A stretch of 64,000 bases of DNA, taken from the NCBI GenBank assembly GCA_963829355.1, contig CAWHHZ010000006.1, positions 248,001 to 312,000 on the forward strand, written 5' to 3'. The translations under genes and the position numbers were made by a program. The stretch is from CAWHHZ01 sp963829355 (lineage in GTDB: Bacteria > Acidobacteriota > Thermoanaerobaculia > Gp7-AA8 > JAHWKK01). The notes beneath the pieces were generated by a model. That model was not told the DNA's origin, ran no database searches, and was given only the letters and a program-made list of their open reading frames with translations. This document shows, piece after piece, positions 22,593 to 33,957 of this stretch. Numbering within the stretch: the first letter of the stretch is position 1; every line of letters begins with the position of its first letter.

Positions 22593-24440
22593 ATGCGCCG
22601 AGAAAAAACTCCCAGAGCTTTACGCCCTACCGAAGAGAAAAAGCCGATCGACCGGGCTGCTGTCTGGCAGGAGGCGAGGAGAATCATCTGGGAGCGTCGC
22701 GGGAAGCTCGCTCTCGGCATGTTCCTCATGCTCATCGGCCGGGCGGCAGCTCTCGTGCTCCCTGCGAGCTCGAAATGGGTGATCGACGACGTGATCGGAA
22801 AGGGGCGATTCGAGCTTCTCACGCCGATCGCCATCGCTGCAGGCGCAGCAACCCTGATCCAGGCCGGGACGAATTTTTCCCTCTCCCAGATTCTCGGTGT
22901 CACCGCCCAGAATCGATCGCGGAGATGCGAAAAACCGTGCAGCGCCACGTGATCCGGCTGCCAGTCTCGACCTTCGACCGCACGAAAACGGGCATCCTGA
23001 TCTCCCGCATCCTGAACGACGCCGAGGGTCTGCGCAATCTCGTCGGGACGGGTCTCGTGCAACTCCTCGGAGGCACGCTCACGGCGATCGTCGCAATCGG
23101 TGTTCTCTTCTATCTGCACTGGAAGATCACACTCATCATGATCGTGACTCTTGGTGCGTTCGGCGCAATGATGTCGTTCGTATTCAAGAAAGTCCGCCCG
23201 ATCTTCCGCGAGCGTGGCGCTTGACGGCAGAGGTGACAGGACGGTTCTCCGAGGCGCTCGGAGGGATCCGGGTGGTCAAGTCCTACACTGCAGAACCTCG
23301 GGAGGACTGCCGTGTTCTCCGAAGGAGTCGACAGACTGCTCGCAATGTCGAGCGGACGATCACCGCCATCTCGGCGACCAGCGCCGCTATCGACCGTCCT
23401 GTTCGGCATTGCGGGAATCATCATGATGGTGATGGGAAGTCGCGCGATTCTGGCGGGAGAGATGAGACTCGGACAACTGGCCATGTTCTCCTGTTTACCG
23501 GGATCGCGGCACGTCCGGTAATCCAGATTGCGCAGATCGGAACTCAGATCACGGAGGCTTTCGCCGGGCTCGACCGCATTCGCGAAATCATGCGCGAAGC
23601 ACATCGAAGAGGATGATGCGAATGCCGTCGTACCGGAAGCCATCCGCGGAGACGTCGAGTTCAGAGGAGTTAGTTTCTCCTATGAGGAAGGAAAGCCGGT
23701 CCTGCGGAATGTCTCCTTCTCGGCGCCGGCGGGTACGACGACTGCTCTGGTCGGACCGAGCGGCTCAGGCAAAAGCACGCTGATCAGTCTCGTGATGACG
23801 TTCAATGATCCCGATTCGGGAACCATCCTCATCGATGGCCACGATCTCGAGAGAGCTTTCCCGACACCGCTATCGCAGTCATCTCGGTATCGTCCTGCAG
23901 GAAAACTTTCTGTTCGACGGAACGGTGCTCGAGAACATCCGCTACGGTCGTCCGAATGCGACGCTGGACGAGGTTCGCGAGGTTGCGCGCATCGCTCATG
24001 TCGACGAGTTCGTCGAGTCCCTGGACGAAGGCTACGACTCGATTGTCGGGGAGCGCGGCATCAAGCTATCCGGAGGACAGCGGCAGAGGCTGGCAATTGC
24101 ACGAGCGATCCTCGCCAACCCGACGATTCTGATTCTCGACGAGGCGACCTCCAGCCTCGACTCCGAGAGTGAGGCGAAGATCCAGGATGGCCTGCACTCT
24201 CTACGTCGAGGCCGGACGACGTTCGTCATCGCCCACCGGCTATCCACCATCCGCAGCGCAGATCAAATCCTCGTCCTGGATGACGGAGAGATTGTCGAGC
24301 GCGGTACACACCACCAATTGATGGAGTTGAGAGGGCGATACCGGACACTGCACGACACGCAATATGCGCTGGAATCCGATCGTTTCATCAATCCCGGTGA
24401 GGAGCTGGGAGAACGCACCGAGGGGAACCGGAACCAGTGA
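22593..24440 (+). CDS. MsbA/LmrA-type ABC exporter (fused membrane and ATPase domains), many frameshifts
   Basis: Rejoined product is about 610 residues. First a six-TM exporter domain (GMFLMLIGRAAALVLPASSK, HVIRLPVSTFDRTKTGILIS, the coupling-helix region VVKSYTAEPRED, and GIAGIIMMVMGSRAILAGEM), then an ATPase domain with Walker A GPSGSGKSTL, Q-loop IVLQENFLFDG, signature LSGGQRQRLAIARA, Walker B ILILDEATSSLD and H-loop AHRLSTI. Roughly eight frame changes fall between 22905 and 23880. Such exporters flip lipids or export drugs or peptides; the cargo cannot be inferred. Either an error-rich stretch of assembly or a gene in decay; intact ATPase motifs favour the former. Confidence 0.8.
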
Positions 24441-24543
24441 CGCTTTCCAGAGTCAGCGAGCGCGATCTCTAAGGCGCCGCTTCAAATCGTTCGCTCCTCG
24501 GGAGCCGTGGGACGACGCGGTGGGTCGACCGGATTCGAAGAAA

Positions 24544-24645
24544 CTGTCCTTCCGAAAGAGCGGCTTCATCGCGACGGAGGAATCTGGTGGGTGATCATCA
24601 CGACGAAGCTTCCCAACCAGATTCCTCGCGGCGCCTCGGAATGAC
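24544..24645. repeat. Intergenic palindromic repeat, family A variant (A')
   Basis: Arms around GAGGAATCTGG and CCAGATTCCTCG, outer end CGGAATGAC. Between the ABC exporter and the glycosyltransferase; its right half overlaps the last about 16 codons of the glycosyltransferase frame. Confidence 0.8.
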
Positions 24646-26385
24646 AGGCGCGGAAGAAACTGAGTTTCTCGGAGGTGTATAGCGATAGATGACGAGCAGT
24701 GGCGCGCCGTCGACCGACCATGTCGCGCGAGGCTCGAGCCGGTTCATGGAGTCGACGACGAGCTCGGTCGCCCAGTCACGGCGGAGCACGAACATCATGA
24801 ATACCGAACGATGAAGACTGACATCATCGAGCCACGGCATCGCGCCCGGTCTCCGCTCATTCCGACAGGTACGACGTCGATATCCTTCCGGACCCGGTAC
24901 GGCTCGACGATCTCCACCGTATGCCCCGCGAGCGGGACGATCAGGAGGGAATCTGGAGGAGCGTTCTCGTTCAGCCATCGAAGTCCCTGCCGATACGAAG
25001 AAGCCCAGTAATCCGAGGACTGCGGAATGTTCGCCTGCTGAGCTCCCCCGAGCCCGCCGATCAGCGAGTTCCAGAACGCGATCTGGAATGGGTGGATCGC
25101 AATGACGGACACAGCGACCGGAATGACGAACACCGCCGCGACGAGCGCCTTCTTCAGGTACTTTTCCGAAGACAGTGAGGAAGACTGCCCCCATAAATCT
25201 GCAATCCACGACACACCGAGACCCGCGATCACCGCCATCGCCGGAAACAACTCCAGAAAGTGGCGGACTCCATCAAAATTGATCACTCCCGGCATCACGA
25301 CCCGCCCCAGGACGATAATGACCCATGCGACGGCAAGCGCAGCGAATGGCTCACGCCGCCTCAACATGCGACCCAGCGGAACCAGACCAGCCACAAACGC
25401 CAGGAGAAACGGCAACGGCGTGGTGTAGAGAATCATCTGCAGAGCTGGAGCGGAGACACTGGCCGAGCTCCTCTGGCCCCTCCAGGCGATATAGCCGAGA
25501 TTTTTCGCCAGCCTCCCGATCGGATCTGCCCACAGGTACGGCCACACGATGACCATGACGAGCACGCTTGCGACGCCTGACAGCACCAGCCACCCCAGGA
25601 GAGCCGCACGGCGCGCGCGCCAGGTTGGCGGGATACCACGGATGATCAGAAAAAGCAGGATCACGAACGGGATGAAGAGCGCATTCGCCTTGGTGCCGAG
25701 CGCCAGCCCACACAACAATGCTCCCAGAATCATTCGCCACCGGCTACCACGCTCGATGGCGCTGAAAATCGCGAGCAGCGTCAGGCCGAAAAAGGCCATC
25801 GTCCCGAAGTCCTTGACGTTTGCCTCCATCGCATAAACGATCCGCGGTGAGAGAAAAAGGAACAGCACGGCGGTGAGTGCGGCCACCAGTCCCCATCGCC
25901 GGTCGACGGTTTCGAAAAGAGCAACGAGGAGGATACTTGCAAGGAAGATATTGAGGGCATGAAACCCATCGAACGGGTCGAGGAGACCGAGGCGCTCCGA
26001 AAGCAGGTATGACGTTGCGGTTGCCAGGGTGCTCGCCACCGGATAGTGCTCCCAGGGGAAACCTCCAAGAGGGAGCCGGAGTAGTCGGGGCGATGATTCC
26101 GGCGGATACGGGTCGCTCTTCGAATTCGAGGTAATCTGAGGTCGCCAGCTCGCAAAGAATGAGGCGTAACTCTGGCCGAAGAAGAGATCGGCTCGATCGC
26201 TTCGTCCCAGTTCACGCCGTACTGGTCGAGAATCGAAAAACCTGCCATCCAGAGAACTCCGACCAACGCCAGAGGAATGGCAATTCTCCGCCAGACGGAA
26301 CGAGAGCCGCCAACTCGGGAGAGTCGGTCAACTGAGCTCGCCCGGGAGCCCGACCGGATTCAGAGGAGGATGGCGTCATCATCAT
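24598..26385 (-). CDS. GT-C family membrane glycosyltransferase (PMT/ArnT-like), three frameshifts
   Basis: Rejoined product is about 590 residues with 8-10 membrane segments. The N-terminal loop reads ILDQYGVNWDEAIE, giving the Asp-Glu pair typical of GT-C enzymes using polyprenyl-phosphate sugars, followed by FPWEHYPVASTLA, MEANVKDFGTMAFF and CGLALGTKANALFIP. Frame changes occur near 26290, 26195 (one missing base) and 24850. ATG 26385 starts a run of three Met codons. The final 16 residues (PVIPRRREESGWEASS) are translated from a family A' repeat, so the true end may be earlier. Likely transfers a sugar to lipid or protein on the periplasmic side; not provable here. Confidence 0.75.
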
Positions 26386-26526
26386 CGGGAGCAGCGGACC
26401 CGCCGCAGTATAATATGGTGCAAGAGGCCAGCGCCCGGATGACACGACTCACCGAGGCTATGGCTGGTGCGCTGCCCCGTCATAATCGGATTGACTCCTG
26501 CGAAAAATGTGTAATCGTATCCATTC

Positions 26527-26952
26527 ATGGTGATCAACGGCCTACAGAATCCACTCCCATCCGAGACGGCCCCGCTCAGACTGCGGGCGCTGGTTGCAGA
26601 GGATGATGCGAACACGCGCAGGATGATTCGAGTCATTCTCGGCCAGGAAGGTTTCGACGTCACCGAGGCTGTCGATGGAGTCGACGCGATCGAGGAGGTT
26701 CGAAACGGCGGCTATGTCCTCCTGGTGCTCGACCTCAGAATGCCGAATATCGACGGAGCGGGCGTGATGGCTTTCGTGAGACGTCACCGCCCCGAGTCTC
26801 TGAAGAACATCCTGGTCACCTCCGCACTCCCGCCCGCAGACATGGAGAAGCTTTGCGATCCCGACGTCTGCAGCATGCTGCCGAAACCGTTCGACATCGA
26901 AGACCTGCGAAGACTGGCCCGGAAGTGCGCGGCGGAATCGACCGCCTGCTGA
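26527..26952 (+). CDS. Stand-alone response regulator receiver protein
   Basis: 141 residues: CheY-like receiver with acidic cluster EDD (residues 25-27), phospho-acceptor Asp69 in LVLDLRMPNIDG, switch residue Ser in LVTSALPP and conserved Lys in MLPKPFDIEDL. No output domain. It is divergent from the glycosyltransferase gene with a 140-bp shared upstream region, and no kinase adjoins it. ATG 26527 has no strong ribosome site; the conserved fold starts about 20 residues later. Confidence 0.88.
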   Translation: MVINGLQNPLPSETAPLRLRALVAEDDANTRRMIRVILGQEGFDVTEAVDGVDAIEEVRNGGYVLLVLDLRMPNIDGAGVMAFVRRHRPESLKNILVTSALPPADMEKLCDPDVCSMLPKPFDIEDLRRLARKCAAESTAC

Positions 26953-26992
26953 ACCGCAAGGTCACTTTCGATCCGCTAAAGAGACAGGAGTT

Positions 26993-27153
26993 GTCATCCT
27001 GAGAGCCTCTGAGCCGCCGGATCCCGCGAAGCGGGAGCAGACCTGCCCTGAGCGAAGCCGAAGGGACGGTCGAAGGATCGCGTACGGCCCGACTGTCCGG
27101 ACGGAAAAGAACGCGACAGCCAGAACGCTCTCGATCCTTCACAGCCTCTCAGG
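26993..27153. repeat. Intergenic palindromic repeat, family A, long form
   Basis: Long copy with the inner hairpin GATCCCGCGAAGCGGGA and the segment CCTGCCCTGAGCGAAGCCGA, also seen at 45528 and 54140. Fills the gap between the receiver gene and lptE (convergent genes), so it may act as a bidirectional transcript end. Confidence 0.87.
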
Positions 27154-27172
27154 TTGGCTCGTTGCTCAGCCG

Positions 27173-27727
27173 TCAGAAGCCCTCGAGAATCGACGACACC
27201 ACCGATTCTGCAAAGCGCTCGGCGATTTCGCGGATGGCACGAGTCTCCTGGTCGAACGCATCGAGAGAGCCTGCCTCGACGGCATAGCTTTCGGTGAACC
27301 GGTACTGCTCGTTCTTCCAGAGTGTGGCGTTGTCATTGGTCCGGTCGACGAGCTCGATGTTCGCGTTGACGCTGATCTGATAGCGGGTCGCGCGGCCTTG
27401 CTGGTTGAACGCGATGGGGGTGATCCCGAATGATTGAATCGATCCTTTCAGAATCGCATCGGCCTGGGACTCATTGTTCACGAGCCGCAGCCGCCCACGT
27501 GACACGAACTCGTCCGCCACCGCCTGAGTGAGCCGCTGCTCGAGCTCGACCCTCGTCGTCCGATTGACAAAGGTCGGAACCTGCAGAGTCGAGATGTGAG
27601 CAGGGAGAAAGTTTCCCTGCCCCACGAGCGTATAGCCGCAGCCGCTCAGAAGAAGCACGATCGAGACGACGAGCCCGACCACCCTCTGACGACTGACGAC
27701 TGACAACTGACGGCTGAACGTTCTCAT
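27173..27727 (-). CDS. lptE: LPS-assembly lipoprotein LptE
   Basis: 184 residues. Signal peptide ends in LLLSGC (Cys30) followed by GYTLVGQG, the LptE hallmark; the body has the two-layer fold with THRVE-like RTTRVELEQRLTQAV and a repeat of polar strands. LptE plugs the LptD outer-membrane channel that inserts lipopolysaccharide. ATG 27727 overlaps the leuS stop (TGATG), matching the leuS-lptE order found in many Gram-negatives. The part coding residues 5-15 of the signal peptide (SRQLSVVSRQR) is made of heptamer repeats. Confidence 0.9.
   Translation of the reverse strand: MRTFSRQLSVVSRQRVVGLVVSIVLLLSGCGYTLVGQGNFLPAHISTLQVPTFVNRTTRVELEQRLTQAVADEFVSRGRLRLVNNESQADAILKGSIQSFGITPIAFNQQGRATRYQISVNANIELVDRTNDNATLWKNEQYRFTESYAVEAGSLDAFDQETRAIREIAERFAESVVSSILEGF
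27686..27715. repeat. Heptamer repeat (GACTGAC type) inside the lptE signal-peptide codons
   Basis: Four consecutive 7-bp units (GACTGAC, GACTGAC, AACTGAC, GGCTGAA). The unit is the same as in the livG leader at 16153-16180 read on the other strand. Confidence 0.8.
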
Positions 27728-30280
27728 CACTTCACCACCAGGTTGACGAGACGTCCCGGAACATAGATCGACTTCACGATCGTCTTTCCTTCCAGATGCC
27801 GCTTCACCTTCTCGTCGTTCTTCGCGTGATCGATCACGAAAGCCTCTTCCGATCCGGCAGGTACCTCCACTTCACCACGCAGCTTTCCGCTCACCTGAAC
27901 CGCGATCGTGAGCACATCTTCTTTCATCAGCTCGCGGTCGGCACTCGGCCATCTGGTAAAGAGCAGCATCTCGTCATGCCCCTGCATCTCCCACAGTTCC
28001 TCGGTCAGGTGCGGAGCGAACGGGTAGAGTAGTTTCAGAAGCGTCTCGAATGCTTCGACTGACGCGTCCCGGTCCACCGTCCTGTTTGCGAGATGGTCGC
28101 CGAGCGTATTGGACAACTCCATGATCGCGGAGATCGCCGTATTGAACTCGAATCGCTCGAGACGGCTCGTCACCGCATCGATCGTCTGATGCATCTTCCT
28201 CACGAGCGCTCTTGCATCCCCCTCGGAAGAGTCCATGTCGCGGATCTTCTCTCCCGTCGTCCATACACGATTCAGAAAGCGGTAGGCCCCGATCACACCC
28301 TCGTCTGACCACGCTGCCTCCTTCTCCGGAGGTGCAATGAAGAGCGTATAGACGCGCTCGGTATCTGCGCCGAACGAATCGATCAGTTCATCTGGGGGCA
28401 CGACGTTGAACCGGGACTTCGACATCTTTCCGATCTCGGGCGTCAGCTTCTGACCACTTCCGATCCGGTAAGGAGCTCCGTCGCGATGCTCGACTTCCTT
28501 GAGGGGAACCCACGAATTGTTGTGCGCCGGATCGCGGTAGCCCTCCTTCGTGATCATCCCCTGATTGAAGAGCCGCGTGAACGGCTCCTCGAACCGGACG
28601 AGCCCCAGATCATGCAGAACGCGGCAGATGAATCGCGCGTACAGCAGATGGAGAATCGCGTGCTCGATGCCGCCGATATATTGATCCACCGGCAGCCAGC
28701 GGTTCGCGAGCTCACTGTCGAAGATCTTCGTTGTGTCCCGCGGTGAGAGATAGCGCGCGTAATACCAGGACGAATCGACGAACGTATCCATCGTGTCAGT
28801 TTCACGACGGGCGCTTTCTCCGCACTTCGGGCAGGCTGCCTTCACGAATGCATCGTGCTTTGCCAGCGGGTTTCCCTGACGTCCGGTAAAGGGAACGTCG
28901 AGCGGCAGCTTGACCGGGAGCTCTGACTCCGGAACAGGAACGATGCCGCACGACTCGCAGTAGACGATTGGGATCGGTGTTCCCCAGTAGCGCTGCCTTG
29001 AGATCAGCCAGTCGCGCAGCCTGTACCGTACAGTGCCGGGTGCCGAGATCTTTGGCCTCGATCTCGTCGATCATCGCCTCGATCGCTTTCGGGCTCTTCA
29101 GACCACTGATCGATCCGGAATTGACCGAGACGGTACCCTCGGTCGCGGGGAACGCTTCGTCCATCTCGTCGAGATCGAGCTCTCCCCCCTCCGGGTGAAC
29201 GACGATTCTGATCGGGAGGTCGTACTTCTTCGCGAACTCGAAGTCTCTCTGATCGTGCGCCGGGACCGACATGATGGCTCCGGTACCGTACTGCGGCAGG
29301 ACGAAATTGCCGAGCCAGATCGGGATTTCCTCGCCCGACAGCGGATTGATGGCGTACTGCCCGGTGAAACGTCCTTCCTTGCCTCCCGCTTCCGACATAC
29401 GCTCGAGCTGGGTCTGGTTGACGACGTCTTCGATCCAGCCCTCGATCTCCATCTGCTCCGGATGATCCTCGAGCAGAACCGGCACGTCCGGGTGCTCCGG
29501 AGCCAGTACCATGAATGTCGCTCCGTAGATCGTGTCGGGACGCGTGGTAAAGACGCGGATCGACCGGTCGAGCTTCGGAACGTGAAAGTCGACATCAGCG
29601 CCAACGCTGCGCCCGATCCAGTTCCGCTGCATCGTCTTGACCTTGTCGGGCCAATGCTCGAGATCGTCGAGACCCGCATCGAGCCTGTCCGCGTACTCGG
29701 TGATCCGGAAGAACCACTGCTCCAGATTCTTCTGCTCGATCTCCGAGCCGCAGCGTTCACACGCCCCGTCGACGACCTGCTCGTTTGCCAGCACCGTCTG
29801 GCAGCTCGGGCACCAGTTCACCGGCGCTTTCCCACGGTAAGCGAGTCCCCGCTCATACATCTGCAGGAAGAGCCACTGGTTCCACCGGTAATAACCCTCG
29901 TTGCACGACGCGATCTCCTTCGACCAGTCGTAGAGGATCCCCCACCGGAAGAACTGCTCCTTCTCGCGCCGGATGTTCGCGACCGTCCACTCGCCCGGAT
30001 GGATCCCGTGCTTGATCGCTGCATTCTCGGCAGGCAGACCAAACGCATCCCATCCCATCGGGTTGAGAGCAGCTTTCCCCTTCATCCTCAGAAATCTGTA
30101 GAGCGCATCGCCGAGAATGTAATTACGACCATGTCCGACATGAAGATCTCCCGACGGATACGGGAACATGTTGAGCATGTAGTACTCGTTCCCTTCGGCC
30201 GAGACATCGACCTCGGCGACCTTCTCGTCGGCCCATCTGTGCTGCCACTTCTGTTCGATCGGTTTGTGGTCGTAAGACAT
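27727..30280 (-). CDS. leuS: Leucine--tRNA ligase, one frameshift
   Basis: About 850 codons. HIGH-type motif in FPYPSGDLHVGHGRNYILGD near residue 40, zinc/editing regions in the middle, and KMSKSRFNVV in the C-terminal third; the end ISVPGRLVNLVVK-type tail is typical. At about 29037 the frame slips by one (surplus C in ACCCGG); removing it restores RYRLRDWLISRQRYWGTPIP, a diagnostic LeuRS segment, and the reading then stays open to the stop. Because the enzyme is essential, this is almost surely a sequence error. ATG 30280 has CAGGAG four bases upstream. Confidence 0.95.
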
Positions 30281-30451
30281 GGAGCTCCTGCCTGGTTGAA
30301 TCGGATGACTGAGTGAAGAGCTGCTGAACGGCGCAGCGACGTCGGCCGCATTCTACATTTCGCGCCGCCACCGGTCACGGAGGTGAACGACGATGGCTAT
30401 ACCTGAATTCTGATCCTCGCCAGTCCGCCGCCTGGATTTCCCCATCAGACT

Positions 30452-30540
30452 GTCATCCTGAGCGCAGCGAAGGATCGGGTAAGTCCTGACTGTCGCGTTC
30501 TTTCCCGCCTGACAGTCGGACCGTACGCGATCCTTCGACC
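30452..30540. repeat. Intergenic palindromic repeat, family A, right end truncated
   Basis: Left end GTCATCCTGAGCGCAGCGAA perfect; right arm stops after CGATCCTTCGACC without the CTCAGGATGAC end. In the 410-bp divergent gap between leuS and carB; the rest of that gap shows no gene. Confidence 0.83.
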
Positions 30541-30693
30541 CGATCCACTTTGCCGAAGAGACGATAAAGGTCCGCCAGCAGCCGAATCCACCTGAGAGAA
30601 GGGACTCTCATCGCCCCGACGTGGATCTTTTTGTTCCCGCCAGTGCGCACACCCCGGGGAATCCTGAATGCGCCATCCGCTATTATGCCCCCG

Positions 30694-33600
30694 ATGCCGA
30701 AGCGTACTGATATCTCCTCGATTCTCGTGATCGGTTCCGGGCCGATCATCATCGGTCAGGCTTGCGAGTTCGACTACTCCGGAACTCAGGCATGCAAAGC
30801 ACTACGCGAAGAGGGATACCGCGTCATCCTCGTCAACTCGAATCCCGCGACGATCATGACCGACCCGGATCTGGCGGACCGCACCTACATCGAACCGCTC
30901 ACACCGGAGACCCTCGAGGACATTCTCCGCCGCGAAATGCCGGACGCCGTGCTCCCGACCGTGGGTGGGCAGACCGGAATGAATCTCGCCACGGCTCTCT
31001 GGGAAAAGGGAACGTTCCAGGAGCTCGGGATCGAGCTGATCGGCGCGAGCTACGACGCCATCCAGGCGGCCGAGGACCGGCAGCGGTTCAAGGAGATCGT
31101 CGTCGCGGCCGGCATCGACGTCCCGGCATCCGGTTACGCCGGGACGCTCCAGGAGGCGCTCGATCTGGCCGCCGACATCGGCTACCCGCTCGTCGTCCGC
31201 CCCTCCTTCACTCTCGGTGGAACCGGCGGTGGCATCGCCTACAACGTCGACGAGCTCACCGAGACCGTCACACGCGGCCTCGAGCTCAGCCCGGTCACCC
31301 GCTGCCTGATCGAAGAATCGGTCATCGGCTGGAAGGAGTTCGAGCTCGAGGTCATGCGCGACCGCGCGGACAATGTCATCATCGTCTGCTCGATCGAGAA
31401 TCTCGATGCGATGGGCGTCCACACGGGTGACTCGATCACGGTCGCCCCGCAGATGACGCTGACGAACGCCGAGTACCAGGCGATGCGCGACGACGCGATC
31501 CGCATCATCCGCGCGATCGGCGTGGAGACCGGTGGGTCGAACATCCAGTTTGCCGTCGACCCGAAATCGGGCCGGCGGGTCGCGATCGAGATGAATCCGC
31601 GCGTGTCGCGCTCCTCCGCTCTCGCGTCGAAGGCCACGGGCTTCCCGATCGCGAAGTTTGCGGCGAAGCTCGCCGTCGGATACACGCTCGACGAGATCCC
31701 GAACGACATCACGAAGAAGACTCCCGCCTCCTTCGAGCCCGCGATCGACTACGTCGTCGTCAAGATCCCCCGTTTCGCGTTCGAGAAGTTTCCGAACACC
31801 CCACAGCGACTCGGGCTCTCGATGCAGTCCGTCGGCGAAGCGATGGCAATGGGGCGCACCTTTCGGGAAGCGCTGCAGAAGGGGCTCCGCTCCCTCGAGA
31901 TTGGAGTGTTTGGTCTGGAGCCGAAGTTCAGCGGCGTCGATCGTGAGAAACTCAGGCGCCTCGTATCCGAGCCCTCCCCCACCCGCATCTTCGCGATCGC
32001 CGACGCGATGCGAAGCGGCTTCTCCCTCGACGAGATCTACCAGGCGAGTCACGTCGATCACTGGTTTCTCCGACAGATCGAGATGATCATCAGGATGGAA
32101 GACGAGATCGTGGCCGCCTCCGAAAGAGTCAGATCTCGAGACCCGGAGATCGCCTCGGAGCTTCTCCGCTGGAAGCGTGACGGCTTCGCCGACCGCCGGA
32201 TCGCAAAGCTCACCTCAGTCAGCGAGCGCGACATCAGGACGCTTCGCCACGAGCTCTCGATCCGCCCGGCCTACAAGCGCGTCGACACCTGTGCCGCCGA
32301 GTTCGAGGCATCGACACCCTACATGTACTCCACCTATGAGCAGGAGGACGAGTCGGCCCCGACCGATCGCCGCAAAGTGATCATCCTCGGCTCCGGTCCG
32401 AACAGGATCGGCCAGGGAATCGAGTTCGATACCTGCTGCGTCCATGCTTCATTCGCTCTGCGCGAGGCCGGGTTCGAAACGATCATGATCAACTGCAACC
32501 CCGAGACGGTCTCCACCGACTACGACACTTCGGATCGTCTCTATTTCGAGCCGCTCACACTCGAAGACGTCCTCGAGATCATCGCCCTCGAAAAACCGGA
32601 AGGAGTGATTCTCCAGTTCGGAGGACAGACGCCCCTCTCGCTCGCCGAGAGCCTCTCCCTCGAGGGCGTACCGTTGTGGGGCACCTCCACCGATTCGATC
32701 GATCTCGCCGAGGATCGGGAGCGCTTCGGGGCGCTGCTCGACGAGGCGCGGATCCCAGCCCCAGCCTTCGGCAGCGCCACCTCCGTCGAAAAGGCGCTCG
32801 AGATTGCCCGCAGACTCACCTATCCCGTCGTCGTTCGCCCCTCGTACGTACTCGGTGGAAGAGCGATGGCAGTCGTCTACGACGACGAGACCCTGACCCG
32901 CTACATGAACGAGGCAACCGAGGCGTCGCCCGAGCATCCGATCCTGATCGATCGATTCCTGGAGAACGCGATCGAGATCGACGTCGACGCGATCTCCGAC
33001 GGCAAACGGGTCGTGGTCGCCGGGATCATGCAGCACATCGAGGAAGCAGGGATCCATTCGGGCGACTCCACGACCGTGATCCCACCGTGGATCATTCCGG
33101 TTCGCGATCAGGATCGGATCCGGCGCCGCACCGTCGAGCTCGCCAGGCGCCTGGACGTCATTGGCCTCGTAAACATCCAGTTCGCCATCCACGACGGCGA
33201 GGTGTATGTGCTCGAGGTCAATCCCCGTGCCTCCCGCACCGTTCCATACGTATCGAAGGCGACCGGTGTGCCGTTTGCCAAGCTGGCCGCTCTCATCATG
33301 GCGGGCGAGACTCTGGAGCAACTGGGACTGACCGAGGAACCGCGACTCGAAACATACTTCGTCAAAGCTCCCGTCTTCCCTTTCGGCAAGTTCCCGCGCG
33401 AGGACACGGTCCTCGGACCCGAGATGAAATCGACCGGAGAGGTGATGGGAAGCTCAAAGTCATTCGGTGAGGCGTACGGCAAAGCGCTCCGGGGCGCAGG
33501 ACTTCCTCTCCCCGCCTCGGGCTCCGCTTTCATTTCGGTCAACGAAGGTGACAAGCGATCGATCGGCAGGATTGCGGCAGAGCTCCGGGACCTCGGGTTC

Positions 33601-33921
33601 AGGCTCGTCGCAACAAGGGGAACGCGAGCACTTCTCGAATCGGAGGGGATCGAGGCGGAGCTCGTGCTGAAGGTGCATGAGGGACGCCCGAACGTCACCG
33701 ACCTGATCATCAACAGGCAGATCGATCTCGTGATCAACACGCCGATGGGCAGGCACGCCTACTATGACGACACCTACATCCGCAGAACGTCCCTGCAGCG
33801 AGGCATCCCGTGTCTGACGACGATCTCCGCGGCAACCGCCGCAGTCGAGAGCATCCGCGCCCGTCAGGAAGGACGGCAAAGCCTTCTGAGTCTTCAGGAG
33901 ACCTACGCGGAAAAGCCGTAG
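30694..33921 (+). CDS. carB: Carbamoyl-phosphate synthase large subunit
   Basis: 1075 residues, intact. Opens MPKRTDISSILVIGSGPIII as E. coli CarB does. Two ATP-grasp halves: PSFTLGGTGGG near residue 170 and PSYVLGGRAMAVVYD near residue 710, with an oligomerisation region between them and a C-terminal MGS-like allosteric domain (residues about 930-1075; ATRGTRALLESEGIEAE, VTDLIINRQIDLVINTPMG). Makes carbamoyl phosphate for pyrimidine and arginine synthesis from ammonia delivered by CarA. carA is not adjacent. ATG 30694 matches family starts; ATG 30685 is also possible; no clear ribosome site. Confidence 0.97.
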   Translation: MPKRTDISSILVIGSGPIIIGQACEFDYSGTQACKALREEGYRVILVNSNPATIMTDPDLADRTYIEPLTPETLEDILRREMPDAVLPTVGGQTGMNLATALWEKGTFQELGIELIGASYDAIQAAEDRQRFKEIVVAAGIDVPASGYAGTLQEALDLAADIGYPLVVRPSFTLGGTGGGIAYNVDELTETVTRGLELSPVTRCLIEESVIGWKEFELEVMRDRADNVIIVCSIENLDAMGVHTGDSITVAPQMTLTNAEYQAMRDDAIRIIRAIGVETGGSNIQFAVDPKSGRRVAIEMNPRVSRSSALASKATGFPIAKFAAKLAVGYTLDEIPNDITKKTPASFEPAIDYVVVKIPRFAFEKFPNTPQRLGLSMQSVGEAMAMGRTFREALQKGLRSLEIGVFGLEPKFSGVDREKLRRLVSEPSPTRIFAIADAMRSGFSLDEIYQASHVDHWFLRQIEMIIRMEDEIVAASERVRSRDPEIASELLRWKRDGFADRRIAKLTSVSERDIRTLRHELSIRPAYKRVDTCAAEFEASTPYMYSTYEQEDESAPTDRRKVIILGSGPNRIGQGIEFDTCCVHASFALREAGFETIMINCNPETVSTDYDTSDRLYFEPLTLEDVLEIIALEKPEGVILQFGGQTPLSLAESLSLEGVPLWGTSTDSIDLAEDRERFGALLDEARIPAPAFGSATSVEKALEIARRLTYPVVVRPSYVLGGRAMAVVYDDETLTRYMNEATEASPEHPILIDRFLENAIEIDVDAISDGKRVVVAGIMQHIEEAGIHSGDSTTVIPPWIIPVRDQDRIRRRTVELARRLDVIGLVNIQFAIHDGEVYVLEVNPRASRTVPYVSKATGVPFAKLAALIMAGETLEQLGLTEEPRLETYFVKAPVFPFGKFPREDTVLGPEMKSTGEVMGSSKSFGEAYGKALRGAGLPLPASGSAFISVNEGDKRSIGRIAAELRDLGFRLVATRGTRALLESEGIEAELVLKVHEGRPNVTDLIINRQIDLVINTPMGRHAYYDDTYIRRTSLQRGIPCLTTISAATAAVESIRARQEGRQSLLSLQETYAEKP

Positions 33922-33957
33922 TCGGGGCACGGCCTGATCGCGGGCATTCTGGAACTT

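Noticed and set aside
29033..30316. A 427-codon plus-strand open frame opposite leuS
   Set aside because: Antisense shadow of leuS; composition typical of a reversed GC-rich gene, no ribosome site or motif.
30802..32061. A 419-codon minus-strand open frame within carB
   Set aside because: It is the antisense shadow of a GC-rich conserved gene; low-complexity Asp/Arg/Val composition and no family features.
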